DNA of 50,888 bases from Pseudarthrobacter enclensis (GCF_030811655.1 NZ_JAUSRE010000029.1:1-50888), one strand, 5' to 3'; positions 7,884 to 16,578 are shown, counted from the stretch's first letter. Program-made: numbers and translations. The notes: generated from the sequence alone by a model not told the origin.

Positions 7884-8672
7884 GTGAAGGCACTCTCACA
7901 AAAGCGGCGTCACCCACTTGCAGCAATAGCGCTGCTTCTGATGGGGCTACTCGTCACGGGTGGGCTGTACGCCGCGGCAACCTCCATGAATGAGGCCAAG
8001 GCGAGCACCACCACCGCAAGCGCAAGCGACGTCGAAGAAGGCGGCAAACTGTTCGCCGCCAACTGCGCCACCTGCCACGGTATGGGCGCGAGTGGTTCCA
8101 AAGACGGCCCTTCACTCGTGGGCGTTGGCGCAGCTGCAGTTGACTTCCAGGTGGGCACCGGCCGCATGCCGATGCAGATGAACGGTCCCCAGGCCATGAA
8201 GAAGCCGGTCCAGTTCAATGAGCAGCAGACCTCACAGCTTGCAGCCTACGTAGCTTCCCTGGGAGCCGGCCCGGCAATTCCTGCGGACGACCTGACAAAT
8301 GGTGGCGGTGACGCCGCAAAGGGTGGAGAGCTTTTCCGCACCAACTGCGCCATGTGCCACAATGCCGCAGCAGCTGGCGGTGCGCTGACCCAGGGTAAAT
8401 TCGCACCGGCCCTGGCCGATGTCACCGGTAAGCACATTTACGAGGCCATGGCTACCGGCCCCCAGAACATGCCGGTGTTCAACGACGCCAACATCAGCCC
8501 TGAAGGCAAGAAGGACATCATCACATTCCTGAAGCAGATCGAGACCACCGGTTCGCCGGGCGGTGCCGACCTCGGCTCCCTCGGCCCGGTTGCCGAAGGC
8601 CTGTTCGTATGGGTTGCTGGTCTCGGTGTGATTATCGCTTTCACCATCTGGCTGACCTCCCGCACGTCCTGA
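7884..8672 (+). CDS. qcrC: Cytochrome bc1 complex diheme cytochrome c subunit
   Basis: A 262-residue membrane-anchored cytochrome cc. It has an N-terminal membrane helix at about 12-32, two covalent heme c sites C61-A-T-C-H65 and C155-A-M-C-H159, and a C-terminal membrane helix at about 238-258. In actinobacteria this diheme subunit replaces soluble cytochrome c and passes electrons straight from the bc1 complex to the aa3 oxidase in a supercomplex. GTG start with AAAGGA eight bases upstream. It sits between ctaE and qcrA, as expected. The length and both anchors agree with the family. Confidence 0.95.
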   Translation: MKALSQKRRHPLAAIALLLMGLLVTGGLYAAATSMNEAKASTTTASASDVEEGGKLFAANCATCHGMGASGSKDGPSLVGVGAAAVDFQVGTGRMPMQMNGPQAMKKPVQFNEQQTSQLAAYVASLGAGPAIPADDLTNGGGDAAKGGELFRTNCAMCHNAAAAGGALTQGKFAPALADVTGKHIYEAMATGPQNMPVFNDANISPEGKKDIITFLKQIETTGSPGGADLGSLGPVAEGLFVWVAGLGVIIAFTIWLTSRTS

Positions 8673-8771
8673 CGTTTCGGCGGGACCAACACACTTCTGC
8701 TGCCCTGTCAGCAGCTTGAAATTAGAAACTAACCCGGCGAGAGTCGGGACGAGAGAAGGATGAGGCGAATT

Positions 8772-9842
8772 ATGGGCAACCATAGTGACGGCAGTCCGAA
8801 CCACTCGGGCACCGTAGCTACGGCTGGTCAGAATGAGGTGGAGAAGTTCCAGGATCCTGGAATTCCCCCGCATCGTTTGCGCCTGGCTGACACGGACCCG
8901 AAGGCCGCAAAGCGGGCAGAACGGCAGGTCGCCTTACTGTTTGGCATCTCGGTTGTTGGAACCCTGATCTTCCTGGTGGCGTACTTCGCCATTGATCTGG
9001 GCAACGACTCCAGCATTGCCACTATCCGGCTCCAGAACGCCCTGCTCGGCATAGGCACTGCCTTCGCCATGCTGGGCATCGGTACCGGCATCGTGCACTG
9101 GGCCAAGGCCTTGATGCCCGATCACGAAGTCTCCGAGGAGCGCCACGCGATCCGCTACGAGGAGGACCGCCAGGCTGCTGTCCGCATCGTCGACGACATC
9201 GTCGAGGAAACCGGCATTAAGCGCCGCCCGCTGATCCGCAACACCCTCCTGGGTGCTGTAGCGCTTGCTCCGCTTCCCGCGGTTGCCATCTTTGGCGATC
9301 TTGGTCCGCGGCCTGACGACAAGCTCGCACACACTATGTGGGCTCCCCAGGACGGAAAGCTCAAACGACTTACCCGCGACCCCGACGGAACTCCCATCAA
9401 GGCCTCGGATGTCACCATCGGCTCCGCCTTCCACGTGATCCCGGAGGGCCTGAACGAGCTGCAGGAAGGCAAGCTCAATGAGAAGGCCAAGTCTGTTGTC
9501 CTCCTCATGCGCCTGGATCCTTCGTCGCTGCATCCCTCCAAGGGACGCGAGCAGTGGGGTTACAACGGCATCGTTGCCTACTCCAAGATCTGCACCCACG
9601 TCGGTTGCCCCGTTGCTCTGTACGAGCAGCAGACGCACCACCTGCTGTGCCCGTGCCACCAGTCCACCTTTGACCTCACGCAAGAGTGCAAGGTGATCTT
9701 CGGCCCCGCCAGCCGTCCTCTCCCCCAGCTGCCCATCGCAGTTGATGACGAGGGCTACCTCGTCGCTACCAGCGACTTCCATGAACCCGTAGGACCAAGT
9801 TACTGGGAGCGTGATGAGCATGAGCGCAACATCAACAGCTGA
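8772..9842 (+). CDS. qcrA: Cytochrome bc1 complex Rieske iron-sulfur subunit
   Basis: A 356-residue Rieske protein of the menaquinol:cytochrome c reductase. The N-terminal half has three membrane spans (about 55-80, 90-115 and 160-185), as in actinobacterial QcrA. The cluster site is C274-T-H276-V-G-C279 and C293-P-C295-H296, giving the 2Cys-2His [2Fe-2S] ligands plus the disulfide pair C279/C295. An ATG at 8760 is also in frame, but GGATGAGG lies at proper distance from 8772 while 8760 has its SD directly abutting, so I chose 8772. The end overlaps the start of qcrB by about 29 bases, indicating translational coupling. Confidence 0.94.
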   Translation: MGNHSDGSPNHSGTVATAGQNEVEKFQDPGIPPHRLRLADTDPKAAKRAERQVALLFGISVVGTLIFLVAYFAIDLGNDSSIATIRLQNALLGIGTAFAMLGIGTGIVHWAKALMPDHEVSEERHAIRYEEDRQAAVRIVDDIVEETGIKRRPLIRNTLLGAVALAPLPAVAIFGDLGPRPDDKLAHTMWAPQDGKLKRLTRDPDGTPIKASDVTIGSAFHVIPEGLNELQEGKLNEKAKSVVLLMRLDPSSLHPSKGREQWGYNGIVAYSKICTHVGCPVALYEQQTHHLLCPCHQSTFDLTQECKVIFGPASRPLPQLPIAVDDEGYLVATSDFHEPVGPSYWERDEHERNINS

Positions 9843-11490
9843 ACCCGCTTTCGTCGCTAAAACAAAGGCGGGCCGGTTTACCGACTTTGTTGATTCCCGC
9901 GTCGGCGGTTCCGGCATCCTTCGCGAATTCGGCCGCAAGGTCTTTCCGGACCACTGGTCGTTCATGTTCGGTGAGGTGGCGCTGTACTCCTTCGTCATCC
10001 TGCTGCTGTCGGGTACTTTCCTGACGTTTTTCTTCGACCCGTCCATGGCCGAGACGCATTACGACGGTTCCTACACGCCCCTCAAGGGCGTGGAAATGTC
10101 GGTGGCGTACAGCTCGTCCCTGAATATCTCGTTTGATATCCGCGGCGGCCTGTTCATGCGCCAGGTGCACCACTGGGCTGCGCTGCTGTTCGTGGCATCC
10201 GTAGCGGTCCACATGCTTAGGGTGTTCTTTACCGGTGCCTTCCGCCGTCCGCGTGAAATGAACTGGGTTGTCGGCAGCGTGCTGCTGATCCTGGCCATGG
10301 CAGCCGGCTTCACGGGCTACTCCCTTCCCGATGACCTGCTTTCCGGCAACGGCCTGCGAATCATCGACGGTGTTATCAAGTCCATCCCGGTTATCGGCAC
10401 GTACATCTCCTTCTTCCTGTTTGGCGGAGAGTTCCCGGGCACGGCCATCATCAGCCGCCTGTACACGCTGCACATCCTGCTGGTACCGGCCATGATCCTG
10501 CTGATGATCGTCCTGCACCTGTTCATGGTGGTCATCCACAAGCACACGCAGTACCCCGGTCCTGGCCGCAACGACAACAACGTTGTGGGCTACCCTCTCG
10601 GTCCTGTGTACGCAGCGAAGGCCGGCGGCTTCTTCTTCATCGTGTTTGGTGTCCTGGCCCTGATGGCTGCGTTCTTCACCATCAACCCCATCTGGAACTA
10701 CGGTCCGTACGACCCCTCCCCTGTTTCGGCCGGCACTCAGCCTGACTGGTACATCGGCTTCGTTGACGGTGCACTCCGCTTGATGCCAGGCAACCCGTTC
10801 GGCTGGCACGTTGAGCAGGTCTGGTTCGGACATGTGTTCACCTTCAACGTGCTGCTGCCGGCACTGGTACCGGCTGGGATCCTGTTCACCGTCATGTTCA
10901 CGTACCCGTGGATCGAGCGCTGGGTTACCAAGGACGACCGGGAACACCACGTCCTTGACCGTCCGCGCAACGCACCCACCCGCACCGCCATCGGTGTGGC
11001 CGGCTTCGTCTGGTATTGCGTCATGTGGGCCGCTGCAGGTTCGGACCTCATCGCAACGCACTTCCACGTTTCGCTGAACGACGTGACGTACTGGCTGCGT
11101 GCACTGTTCTTCATCGGACCGATCATCGGCTTCATTGTCACCAAGCGTGTGGCCCTTGCACTGCAGCGCAAGGACCGGGAAATCGCACTGCACGGCCGTG
11201 AGACCGGACGTATCGTCCGACTCCCGCACGGCGAGTTCATCGAAGTCCACGCGCCCCTGGACGAGTACAAGCGCTACAAGCTGGTTGGCTTTGAGTCGCC
11301 GCAGGTGATTCCGGCCCAGCCCAACGAGCACGGCGTCGTCACCCGCAAGGAAAAGCGGCGCGCCTTCCTCTCCCGCTGGTTCTTCGAGGACCGCGTTGCC
11401 CCGGCAACGCCTGCTGAGCTTGAGGCAGCCCACGGCCACGGCCACGAAGCTGTTGAAGCCGCAGAGGGAAGCAAGAGCCTGACGCACTAA
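9814..11490 (+). CDS. qcrB: Cytochrome bc1 complex cytochrome b subunit
   Basis: The quinol-oxidising, heme b-binding core of the bc1 complex. The 558-residue product has eight to nine membrane spans with paired His ligands in R-Q-V-H-H-W-A and V-A-V-H-M-L-R, and further His in helix D (L-H-I-L-L-V-P, I-V-L-H-L-F-M). It also has the extended actinobacterial C-terminus, here ending in a His/Gly-rich tail (AAHGHGHEAVEAAEG). Possible starts are GTG 9811, ATG 9814 and ATG 9820; GGGAG at 9804-9808 fits 9814 best. It overlaps qcrA. A hairpin terminator follows 18 bases after the stop and closes the ctaE-qcrCAB unit. Confidence 0.94.
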   Translation: MSMSATSTAEPAFVAKTKAGRFTDFVDSRVGGSGILREFGRKVFPDHWSFMFGEVALYSFVILLLSGTFLTFFFDPSMAETHYDGSYTPLKGVEMSVAYSSSLNISFDIRGGLFMRQVHHWAALLFVASVAVHMLRVFFTGAFRRPREMNWVVGSVLLILAMAAGFTGYSLPDDLLSGNGLRIIDGVIKSIPVIGTYISFFLFGGEFPGTAIISRLYTLHILLVPAMILLMIVLHLFMVVIHKHTQYPGPGRNDNNVVGYPLGPVYAAKAGGFFFIVFGVLALMAAFFTINPIWNYGPYDPSPVSAGTQPDWYIGFVDGALRLMPGNPFGWHVEQVWFGHVFTFNVLLPALVPAGILFTVMFTYPWIERWVTKDDREHHVLDRPRNAPTRTAIGVAGFVWYCVMWAAAGSDLIATHFHVSLNDVTYWLRALFFIGPIIGFIVTKRVALALQRKDREIALHGRETGRIVRLPHGEFIEVHAPLDEYKRYKLVGFESPQVIPAQPNEHGVVTRKEKRRAFLSRWFFEDRVAPATPAELEAAHGHGHEAVEAAEGSKSLTH

Positions 11491-11508
11491 TCCCCAGTGT
11501 GGACAGGA

Positions 11509-11537
11509 AAGGCCCGATCCATTCAGGATCGGGCCTT
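11509..11537 (+). terminator. Rho-independent terminator after qcrB
   Basis: A 12-bp perfect stem (AAGGCCCGATCC / GGATCGGGCCTT) with a 5-base loop is followed by TTTTC. It lies just downstream of qcrB and ends the respiratory operon. Confidence 0.85.
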
Positions 11538-11650
11538 TTCTGCGTTGCCGGGCCGGCAGGGAGCTGTAGAGCCCGCCAGTATCGCGGTCGTTGGAGGACC
11601 CTGCCAGGCCACGCTTGAAGAGGGCGGCGGCGGTGCTGCCGGGTAAAGGG

Positions 11651-12421
11651 CTAGTGGTTGCGGGCGCGCCTGGCTCCGGGCCGCTGCAGAGGCACCCAGA
11701 GTTTGTACCGGTCCGCGCGGTAGTACGAAACTGAGTAGTCCACCATGGCCCGTGCAACGAACGCGTGCCGCTGGATTTTCAACAGCGGCGCCCCCACCTC
11801 AACATTCAGCAGCCGGGCAGTGGAGGGCGAAGCGGCGGTCGCCTCGATCATGTCCTCTCCCCACTCCATAACCAGGCCGAACTGTTCGCTGAGCACGTTG
11901 TACAGCGACGTGGGCGGCTCGCCGTCTAGCAGCCCGGGAACGCGGTGCGCCGGAATGAAGTTTTCGTCCACGCTCATGGGCTCGCCGTCCGCAAGGAGCA
12001 ACCGCCGGAAGCGGACCAGCGGGGTCCCTTCATCCAGCTGCAGTTCGCGGGCAAGGAACGCGCTGGCGCCTATTTGTTCGAAGCTAAGCACCTTGGCCGC
12101 CGGAACCATGCCGCGACGCTGCATCTCTTCGCTGTAGGAGGTCAGCTTCACCTGGAGGTCTACCTTGGGCCGCCGGACAAACGTCCCCAGGCCCACTACG
12201 CGTTCGATGACTTCCTCCCCCACCAAGGCGTCAATGGCCTGCCGGACTGTCATCCTTGCCAGGCCGAAACGCTCGGCAAGATCGCGCTCGGATGGAAGAG
12301 CCGAGCCGGGAGGGCAGGACTCCGCGATGAACGTACGAAGAATTTCACGCAGTTGAACGTATATGGCGGTCCCACTGGTGCGATCTATCTCGCCCGTAAT
12401 GGCCGTGGCGCCAGCTGCCAT
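11651..12421 (-). CDS. GntR/HutC-family regulator, DasR-like
   Basis: A 256-residue repressor with an N-terminal winged helix (Y-V-Q-L-R-E-I-L, L-P-S-E-R-D-L-A-E-R-F-G, M-T-V-R-Q-A-I-D-A-L, ending G-x-G-T-F-V) and a C-terminal UTRA ligand-binding domain from about residue 95 (T-S-Y-S-E-E-M-Q-R-R-G, then a Phe/Arg-rich core). UTRA domains of the DasR/NagR branch bind phosphorylated amino sugars. The DasR assignment comes from context: it is divergent from ptsH, and a GGTCTAGACC palindrome, the core of the known DasR site, lies 42 bases before its start. I infer autoregulation and control of ptsH. Other HutC-type regulators cannot be excluded from the protein alone. Confidence 0.8.
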   Translation of the reverse strand: MAAGATAITGEIDRTSGTAIYVQLREILRTFIAESCPPGSALPSERDLAERFGLARMTVRQAIDALVGEEVIERVVGLGTFVRRPKVDLQVKLTSYSEEMQRRGMVPAAKVLSFEQIGASAFLARELQLDEGTPLVRFRRLLLADGEPMSVDENFIPAHRVPGLLDGEPPTSLYNVLSEQFGLVMEWGEDMIEATAASPSTARLLNVEVGAPLLKIQRHAFVARAMVDYSVSYYRADRYKLWVPLQRPGARRARNH

Positions 12422-12462
12422 GGTTTCTCTCCTGCTTTCGGGTTTGCAGCCAATTCTAGAAC

Positions 12463-12472
12463 GGTCTAGACC
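12463..12472. promoter_or_regulatory. dre-like operator (DasR/NagR site)
   Basis: GGTCTAGACC is a perfect 10-bp palindrome in the context ACGGTCTAGACCAG. It matches the core of the DasR-responsive element described in Streptomyces (ACTGGTCTAGACCACT). It lies between the divergent GntR-type gene and ptsH. A possible ptsH -10 box, TATATT, is at 12519-12524. Confidence 0.65.
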
Positions 12473-12583
12473 AGCGCGGCGACCACGGCAGTCTTTAGTG
12501 AGGCCACCCAGCTCCCGCTATATTTGGTGAGGAAATTTCGCAATAGACGGGCGGGGGCCGTCGTTTCAAGGTAGGGAGTCCCC

Positions 12584-12877
12584 TTGCTAACAGAGAAGGC
12601 CGTGGTGGCAGCACCTGTGGGCCTGCATGCCCGTGCTGCCGCGGTATTTGTCCGCGCCGTCACCGACACCGGGCTTCCGGTCACCATCAGCAAGGCCGGC
12701 GCCGCCAAGGTGGACGCGCGTTCCCTGCTGCAGGTGATGACTGCCGACTTCCCCCATGGGTGCGAGGTAGAACTGTCCGTCAGCGGGAACGTCCTGCAGG
12801 ACGCTCTGGCGCATCAAACCGCACTGGACGCACTCCGCGGCATCCGCGAACTCCTGGAGTCGCAGGGAGCCCCCTAA
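12584..12877 (+). CDS. ptsH: Phosphocarrier protein HPr
   Basis: Carries phosphate from Enzyme I to the sugar-specific EIIA proteins of the PTS. The 97-residue product has G-L-H-A-R-A-A, where His15 is the phosphorylation site, and the middle segment A-R-S-L-L-Q-V-M with a Ser at the position that HPr kinase uses in Firmicutes. The start is TTG, with GTAGGGAG upstream; no better start precedes the conserved strand. Its promoter region holds the DasR-like palindrome, which links PTS capacity to amino-sugar control. No ptsI is adjacent. A perfect terminator follows 17 bases after the stop. Confidence 0.92.
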   Translation: MLTEKAVVAAPVGLHARAAAVFVRAVTDTGLPVTISKAGAAKVDARSLLQVMTADFPHGCEVELSVSGNVLQDALAHQTALDALRGIRELLESQGAP

Positions 12878-12894
12878 AGGCTGCGGAAACCGCA

Positions 12895-12939
12895 AAAACG
12901 ACGTCGGGCCCCACCATTGGTGGGGCCCGACGTCGTTTT
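12895..12939. terminator. Bidirectional terminator between ptsH and ctaF
   Basis: A perfect 21-bp inverted repeat (12895-12915 with 12919-12939) with a 3-base loop; the arms begin AAAACGACGTCGGG and end with TTTT. The flanking A and T tracts let it work for both convergent genes, ptsH (+) and ctaF (-). Confidence 0.88.
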
Positions 12940-12950
12940 AGGTGTTTTAC

Positions 12951-13352
12951 TTAGTGCGCGTGGTCGCCGCGGCTGTATTCATACACCCAGCCAACGAGTG
13001 CCACGATGGCGATGCCACCGGCAATGAAAATGATCCAGGCACCCACGGCCAGGCCGAGGAAGCCGGTGGCGCAGGCAATCCCCAGAACCAGGGGCCACCA
13101 GCTCCAAGGGCTGAAGTGGCCCTGCTCGCCGGCGCCTTCATGGATTTCAGCGTCGCTGCGGTCCTCGGGCCGGAGGCCTACGCGCTTACCCGTGAAGCCA
13201 AGGTACGCGCCGATCATGCCGGCGAGGCCGCCCACCAGCAGGATACCCAGCGTACCCACCCACTCACTCCAGCTGGTGAGGAAGCCGTAGACGAGTGCGA
13301 CAGGGACGAAGAAGAAGACTCCAGAACCAAAAATCCAGGATTCGATTTTCAC
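12951..13352 (-). CDS. ctaF: Cytochrome c oxidase subunit IV (actinobacterial)
   Basis: A 133-residue membrane protein with four spans (about 4-24, 30-52, 84-104 and 106-124) and an acidic, charged segment between spans two and three. It matches the actinobacteria-specific CtaF subunit of the aa3 oxidase, with the conserved start M-K-I-E-S-W-I-F and the P-W-S-W-W-P-L segment before span three. Its ATG overlaps the ctaD stop by four bases (ATGA), so it is coupled to the catalytic subunit. The protein ends at the bidirectional terminator. Confidence 0.93.
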   Translation of the reverse strand: MKIESWIFGSGVFFFVPVALVYGFLTSWSEWVGTLGILLVGGLAGMIGAYLGFTGKRVGLRPEDRSDAEIHEGAGEQGHFSPWSWWPLVLGIACATGFLGLAVGAWIIFIAGGIAIVALVGWVYEYSRGDHAH

Positions 13353-15076
13353 AGTGCGGTGTCCTTCTGGTCGGCGTTGCCGAGAACCGCTGCTGCGGGA
13401 GCCGGCGACTCAGCGGTGTGGACCTGGCGGAGTTCGGGGTGGTGCAGGTCCAGTGCGGGACGCTCCGAACGGATCCGGGGCAGGGACGTGAAGTTGTGGC
13501 GCGGCGGCGGGCAGGATGTGGCCCACTCGAGTGATGCACCGAAGCCCCACGGATCATCAACCTGGACACGCTCTGCACTGCGCCAGGTGATGTAGATGTT
13601 CCAGAAGAACGGGATGAGGGACGCACCGAGAACGAACGACGAGATGGTGGAGAACTGGTTCATCCAGGTGAAGTTGTCCTCTGGCAGGTAGTCGGCGTAC
13701 CGGCGGGGCATACCCTCGACACCCAGCCAGTGCTGGATGAGGAACGTTCCGTGGAAGCCCAGGAACAGGAGCCAGAAGTGGATCTTGCCCAGGCGCTCGT
13801 TGAGCATCTTGCCGGTCCACTTGGGCCACCAGAAGTAGAAGCCGGCGAACATGGCGAACACCACGGTGCCGAACACCACGTAGTGGAAGTGCGCCACCAC
13901 GAAGTAGGAGTCCGAAACGTGGAAGTCCAGCGGCGGCGAGGCCAGGATGATGCCGGTAAGGCCGCCGAAGAGGAAGGTGATCATGAAGCCGATGCTCCAC
14001 AGCATGGGGGTCTCGAACGTCAGCGACCCCCGCCACATGGTGCCGATCCAGTTGAAGAACTTCACGCCAGTGGGCACCGCGATCAGCATGGTCATGAAGG
14101 AGAAGAACGGCAGGAGGACTGCACCGGTGACGTACATGTGGTGCGCCCACACGGTCACCGACAGAGCGGCGATCGCGATGGTGGCGTACACCAGGCCCTT
14201 GTAGCCGAAGATCGGCTTGCGGCTGAACACCGGGAAGATCTCCGAGACGATGCCGAAGAACGGCAGCGCGATGATGTACACCTCGGGGTGCCCGAAGAAC
14301 CAGAACAGGTGCTGCCAAAGGACAGCGCCACCGTTGGCGGGATCGAAGATGTGCGCACCGAACTTGCGGTCCGCACCCAGGGCGAACAGGGCGGCGGCCA
14401 GCGGCGGGAAGGCCATCAGCACCAGGATGGCGGTGATCAGGGTGTTCCACGTGAAGATCGGCATCCGCCACATGGTCATGCCGGGAGCGCGCATGCAGAT
14501 GATGGTGGTGATGAAGTTGACCGCACCGAGGATGGTGCCGAAGCCGGACAGTGCCAGCCCGAAGACCCACAGGTCACCGCCGATGCCGGGGGTGAACGTG
14601 GTGTTGGACAGCGGCGCGTAGGCAAACCAGCCAAAGGACGCAGCACCCTGCGGCGTGATGAACCCGGACACGGCAATGGTGGAGCCGAACAGGAAGAACC
14701 AGAACGCCAGCGCATTCAGGCGGGGGAAAGCAACGTCAGGGGCGCCGATCTGCAGCGGCATGATTACGTTGGCAAACCCGGCGAACAGCGGGGTGGCGAA
14801 CATCAGCAGCATGACCGTGCCGTGCATGGTGAACAGCTGGTTGTACTGCTCCTTGGTCTGCAGGATCTGCATGCCGGGCTCAAACAGCTCGGCGCGGATC
14901 AGCAGCGCCATCACGCCGCCCAGGCAGAAGAACACGAACGACGCGATCAGGTACATGTACCCGATGGTCTTGTGGTCAGTGGAGGTGATCCAGTTGACGA
15001 CGATGCGCCCCTTGGATTTGGGTACCACGGGAGCCGGCAGGACTCCCGCTGGTGCGGATTGGGTGTACGTAGCCAC
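13349..15076 (-). CDS. ctaD: Cytochrome c oxidase subunit I
   Basis: The heme-copper catalytic subunit of the aa3 oxidase, which reduces oxygen and pumps protons. The 575-residue product has twelve membrane spans and all key motifs: T-M-H-G-T-V-M-L (heme a ligand), W-F-F-G-H-P-E-V-Y (CuB His and the cross-linked Tyr), H-H-M-Y (CuB His pair) and H-F-H-Y-V-V (heme a3 and a ligands). The E-V-Y-I-I-A-L-P segment supports an A-type oxidase. It lies between ctaC (10 bases upstream) and ctaF (4-base overlap) as one operon. Confidence 0.96.
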   Translation of the reverse strand: MATYTQSAPAGVLPAPVVPKSKGRIVVNWITSTDHKTIGYMYLIASFVFFCLGGVMALLIRAELFEPGMQILQTKEQYNQLFTMHGTVMLLMFATPLFAGFANVIMPLQIGAPDVAFPRLNALAFWFFLFGSTIAVSGFITPQGAASFGWFAYAPLSNTTFTPGIGGDLWVFGLALSGFGTILGAVNFITTIICMRAPGMTMWRMPIFTWNTLITAILVLMAFPPLAAALFALGADRKFGAHIFDPANGGAVLWQHLFWFFGHPEVYIIALPFFGIVSEIFPVFSRKPIFGYKGLVYATIAIAALSVTVWAHHMYVTGAVLLPFFSFMTMLIAVPTGVKFFNWIGTMWRGSLTFETPMLWSIGFMITFLFGGLTGIILASPPLDFHVSDSYFVVAHFHYVVFGTVVFAMFAGFYFWWPKWTGKMLNERLGKIHFWLLFLGFHGTFLIQHWLGVEGMPRRYADYLPEDNFTWMNQFSTISSFVLGASLIPFFWNIYITWRSAERVQVDDPWGFGASLEWATSCPPPRHNFTSLPRIRSERPALDLHHPELRQVHTAESPAPAAAVLGNADQKDTAL

Positions 15077-15086
15077 GTCGCTCCCC

Positions 15087-15959
15087 TTACTTGGTTTCGT
15101 TCAGGTTCGGGTTGCGGTCGTAATCCACGCCGAGCAGGCCGGTGTTGCCTTCAGCCTTGAGCTGGTCCATGTGGGCCTGGAATTCGGATTCCGACACCAC
15201 CTTCACTCGGAACAGCATTTCGGAGTGGTACTCGCCGCAGAGTTCGGCACACTTGCCGTCGTAGGTGCCCTCTTTAGTGGGGGTGAACCGGATGTAGTTG
15301 GTCTTGCCGGGGATCATGTCGCGCTTCTGAAGGAAAGCGGGGACCCAGAAAGAGTGGATGACATCGCGGGAGTTGAGTTCGAGGTCGACGGACTTGTTGA
15401 CCGGCAAGTACAGGGTGGGGAGCTGTTCCTTGTCAATGGGGTTGCCCGTGAGGTGCGCCTGGACGCCGGCCTCGTGGAGGTCTTCCTGGATGACGTTGCC
15501 GGACTTGTAGTTGAAGTCCCAGGCCCACTGCTTGCCGCGGACGTCAACTACGACGTCGGCCGGCTGCGAACGGTCATCGATGGCCTGCTGGTCGCGGTCG
15601 GTGAAGTAGAAAAACACCAGGACCATGAAGATGGGGATAGTCAGGTAGAAGACCTCGAGCGGGAGATTGAAGCTGGTCTGCCGCGGGAAGCCTACGGTTC
15701 CCTTGCGGCGGCGGTAGGCAACCAGGCACCAGATGATCAGGCCCCATGTAATGGTGCCCACCACGAGCGCAGCAATCCATGAGTTGACCCAGAGGTCCAT
15801 GATGCGGTCGGTGTTGCTGGTGGTGCCACGTTCAGTGGGCATCCACCCTTTCTCTACCTCTGGCGAACATCCGGTCAAAACCAACGCGCCGGCAATTGCC
15901 AAGCTTGAGATCGTGGTGATCGTTTTGCGTCGGCTGCCGGTTCGGTTCTGCGAACTCAC
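15087..15959 (-). CDS. ctaC: Cytochrome c oxidase subunit II
   Basis: Carries the CuA centre that receives electrons from the bc1 diheme subunit. The 290-residue product has a lipoprotein-type signal with L-T-G-C near residue 31, two membrane helices (about 60-82 and 103-122), and an exported cupredoxin domain with the CuA site C-A-E-L-C-G-E-Y-H-S-E-M preceded by a His in V-I-H-S-F-W. Everything needed for CuA is present. It heads the ctaC-ctaD-ctaF operon; its promoter lies in the region shared with the structured tail of erpA. Confidence 0.95.
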   Translation of the reverse strand: MSSQNRTGSRRKTITTISSLAIAGALVLTGCSPEVEKGWMPTERGTTSNTDRIMDLWVNSWIAALVVGTITWGLIIWCLVAYRRRKGTVGFPRQTSFNLPLEVFYLTIPIFMVLVFFYFTDRDQQAIDDRSQPADVVVDVRGKQWAWDFNYKSGNVIQEDLHEAGVQAHLTGNPIDKEQLPTLYLPVNKSVDLELNSRDVIHSFWVPAFLQKRDMIPGKTNYIRFTPTKEGTYDGKCAELCGEYHSEMLFRVKVVSESEFQAHMDQLKAEGNTGLLGVDYDRNPNLNETK

Positions 15960-16056
15960 AGACGGCCCTTCCTACTTGTTGCTGTTGTCCGGGCAGCCAA
16001 AGGCGCTCCGGGCACAAAAAAGTTTTACTACTCGGTGTAGAGCTTACCGCTCCGCC

Positions 16057-16127
16057 GGGCGTTTCGCCCACATGTCCGCGCCGAGCCCCCGTGCCGTTTT
16101 GGACGGCAGGAAACCCGGCGCGGACAT
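16057..16127 (-). terminator. Nested hairpins downstream of erpA
   Basis: Two structures stand one after the other. Positions 16072-16083 (ATGTCCGCGCCG) pair perfectly with 16116-16127 over 12 bp and enclose a second stem (TGCCGT / ACGGCA around 5 bases). Next to it GGGCG-TTT-CGCCC at 16057-16069 forms a tight hairpin. In erpA transcripts they start about 18 bases after the stop. No clear U-tract follows, so termination is likely but not certain. Confidence 0.55.
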
Positions 16128-16144
16128 CAGGCGAAATAACCGGC

Positions 16145-16531
16145 TTAGTGGAATGAATCACCGCAGGCGCAGGAGCCACCGGCGTTCGGATTGTCGATGG
16201 TGAAACCCTGCTTCGAGATAGTGTCCTCGAAGTCGATGCTGGCCCCGCTCAGGTACGGAACGCTCATCTTGTCGACAACAACTTCGACGCCGTCAAAGTC
16301 GCGCACGGCATCGCCATCAAGGAGCCGTTCGTCGAAGTAGAGCTGGTAAATCAACCCTGAGCATCCACCGGGCTGCACTGCCACGCGCAGGCGCAGGTCC
16401 GTCCGGCCTTCCTGCTCAAGGAGGCTGCGTACCTTCCCGGCGGCGACGTCGGTCAGGTTGACCTCGTGAACGGGCAGTTCGTCGCTGGCCACGGTGGTGG
16501 CGGTGCTGGTTTCGTTGGTTGAGGTGCTCAT
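16145..16531 (-). CDS. erpA: Iron-sulfur cluster carrier/insertion protein (ErpA/HesB type)
   Basis: A-type carrier that delivers Fe-S clusters to target proteins. The 128-residue product has a Ser/Thr-rich N-terminal extension of about 20 residues, then V-N-L-T-D-V-A-A-G-K-V-R, the first cluster Cys in Q-P-G-G-C-S-G-L, and the C-terminal pair in S-C-A-C-G-D-S-F, together C-x(n)-C-x-C as in the family. AGAAGG lies eight bases before the ATG. It sits next to ctaC in the same direction, but hairpins separate them. The name follows the usual actinobacterial annotation; IscA cannot be excluded by sequence alone. Confidence 0.88.
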   Translation of the reverse strand: MSTSTNETSTATTVASDELPVHEVNLTDVAAGKVRSLLEQEGRTDLRLRVAVQPGGCSGLIYQLYFDERLLDGDAVRDFDGVEVVVDKMSVPYLSGASIDFEDTISKQGFTIDNPNAGGSCACGDSFH

Positions 16532-16558
16532 TGGCCTACCTTCTTAGGACGGTCTGGC

Positions 16559-16578
16559 GGCGCCGCCGGAACGGCGCC
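16559..16578. repeat. Inverted repeat in the erpA 5' region
   Basis: GGCGCCG (16559-16565) and CGGCGCC (16572-16578) form a 7-bp perfect stem with a 6-base loop, 28 bases before the erpA ATG on the transcribed side. It could be a leader hairpin or an operator; no known regulator is recognised. Confidence 0.35.

Noticed and set aside
9832..11757. 641-codon open frame antisense to qcrB
   Set aside because: A shadow of a highly expressed gene with biased codons; His/Gln/Asp-rich and without motifs. A similar antisense frame over ctaD (13730-15160) is rejected for the same reason.
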